The notes beneath the pieces were generated by a model, which saw only the letters and a list, made by a program, of their open reading frames with translations, was not told where the DNA came from and searched no databases. Below are positions 4,770 to 5,785 of a DNA stretch of 5,785 nucleotides, piece by piece. This stretch comes from UBA6164 sp964344895 (GTDB lineage: Bacteria > Patescibacteriota > Gracilibacteria > BD1-5 > UBA6164). The first letter of the stretch is position 1, and every line of letters starts with the position of its first letter. The translations under genes and the position numbers were made by a program. The stretch lies in NCBI GenBank assembly GCA_964344895.1, contig CAYFPB010000082.1:1-5785 (forward strand). The letters are read 5' to 3'.

Positions 4770-5785
4770 TTATTTTGTCCAAAGTCTTATATTAGATAAT
4801 CAATCCCTTCATGTATATCACTCTCATCAAGGTCATGCATTTCATGCACAAGCCCAATGATCAGATCCTGTTTTTGAAGAAGTTATTGAAGTAATTAATG
4901 CTGTTGACTCTGTATTTCATGATACTAGTCAAAAATGGCTAGTTGATGACCATGATGTAGCATAATTTGTTCATGTTTTATCATAACTATTATTTGATTC
5001 TGTTGCACTAGTTGTAGTTCACCAATCATAATCAGTTACCCCCCACCAATATCTAATAAAATTGTTATTACTTTCAAAACAATTTGCTCTAAATTCATTA
5101 TTAGTAGAAATTGTATTTATTTTTTCCTTAGATAAATGCCAGTGAGCATTTAAGTTTGTAGAACTAGATAAGTTTAAATCTAAATTACCATTCCAACCAG
5201 TTTCTCATCTATTTTCATATTTAGCAACTCATACCAAAGTCCATCCCCCTCAATCAGTTGTCATATCACAGTATACTTCAAATCATGTTCAGTCATTTAA
5301 TGGATCTATTGTATATGTTCCATCTGTTGCTGCTGGATTTGCTGTTTTTATTGCTGAACAGCTTGTTCATGTTGTTACTTGTGCTGGTTCTGTTGTTCAT
5401 CCAAAAGTACAGCTTCCAAATGTTGATGATCCAAATACACATCATCATGTAGAAGTTGAGCTTGTTGTAGTTGTTGGGGCTTCTACTGATAATTTACTAG
5501 CTGTAATCATTCCACTATTTACCTTATTATTTACTATTCATACTGCTACACTTTCTATTGCTGTATCATCTGTTATATCTACATTTACTAGTTTTCTTAT
5601 TCATTCTCTACTTGCTATCTTTGTACTTGAGTATGCTGCTTGCAATTTTTCTACCATTACCTTTCTTGCTGCTTTTCAATCTGTACTATCTTCTACTAAA
5701 TCTGATTTCTTTCATTCATAGATTACTATGTCTGCTGTATTATTTACTAGATTTAAACTACTTCACTCTCATAGTTGTTTATATT
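4770..5785 (-). CDS. Surface/secreted protein with fibrinogen-like C-terminal domain (5' end outside window)
   Basis: The C-terminal 337 residues are present; the start lies beyond 5785. Fragment residues 1-100 are a soluble Ala/Val/Lys/Asp-containing region with no recognised domain. A Thr/Ser/Gly linker follows (EAPTTTTSSTSTGG, 101-114), with Cys115 and Cys125. Then comes TSCSAIKTANPAATDGTYTIDP (from 140) and VYCDMTTDGGGWTLVG (170-185), the hallmark of fibrinogen-like domains, with Cys142/Cys172 as the usual first disulphide. Cys235 and Cys312 may form a second. It ends GLSNIRLWTK. Bacterial proteins of this type are exported adhesin- or pilin-associated proteins. The low-complexity linker and even number of cysteines fit an extracellular location, where they may bind glycans or host surfaces (inference). 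Many UGA codons are read as Gly, including one of the GGG before Trp181. A terminator follows the TAA. The N-terminus is needed to tell a prepilin from a lipoprotein. Confidence 0.85.

Noticed and set aside
5258..5452. Plus-strand hydrophobic 64-codon open frame resembling a membrane peptide
   Set aside because: It is antisense to the fibrinogen-like protein. The Leu/Met-rich content comes from the complementary strand of Thr/Ser/Gly codons.
159..5785. Multiple pseudogenes or frameshifts caused by in-frame TGA
   Set aside because: Frames continue without shifts, TAA ends every gene, and UGA falls on conserved glycines of several families. Recoding explains all cases.

Overview
The window is AT-rich bacterial DNA (about a quarter G+C by eye) that makes sense only if UGA is read as glycine (translation table 25). 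With UGA as stop, most genes fall apart into short pieces. With UGA as Gly, eight intact or window-truncated genes appear, and UGA falls on invariant glycines of several unrelated families: RluA (PG, then HRLDKDTSG), the ABC signature LSGGE, the P-loop, DnaJ LGV and the G/F region, and the GGGW motif of a fibrinogen-like domain. This code is known from Candidatus Gracilibacteria (BD1-5/GN02) and Absconditabacteria (SR1), so the source is very probably one of these CPR/Patescibacteria lineages. Which of the two cannot be decided here.

Layout. 1-158: non-coding, a compact set of inverted repeats between two copies of a 14-bp direct repeat, directly downstream of the first operon. 159-1491 (minus): a 132-aa acidic protein of unknown function, then an RluA-type pseudouridine synthase, from a promoter near 1526-1552. 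1567-2151 (plus): a divergently transcribed, short RecO-like repair protein. Its 3' end overlaps by 23 bp the end of a minus-strand DnaJ/CbpA-like co-chaperone (2129-2821). 2873-3313 (plus): a small predicted secreted protein, followed by a hairpin terminator. 3348-3886 (minus): a probable VapBC-type pair, a 39-aa putative antitoxin then a PIN-domain ribonuclease. 3974-4657 (minus): FtsE, with no ftsX beside it. 4770-5785 (minus): the C-terminal 337 residues of a surface or secreted protein with a fibrinogen-like domain. It ends at a strong hairpin and its start lies outside the window.

No single pathway links the genes. They are mostly housekeeping functions (rRNA modification, recombination repair, protein folding, cell division/envelope ABC ATPase) with a toxin-antitoxin pair and two exported proteins between them. 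Transcription units are short and often divergent or convergent, and intergenic spaces are small. Only rluA, the second gene of its unit, has a strong Shine-Dalgarno sequence. I saw no tRNA, rRNA, CRISPR array, transposase or complete new system. The main points for a second look are the recoding itself, the palindromic element at 1-171, ftsE without ftsX, and the minimal VapB-like/PIN pair.
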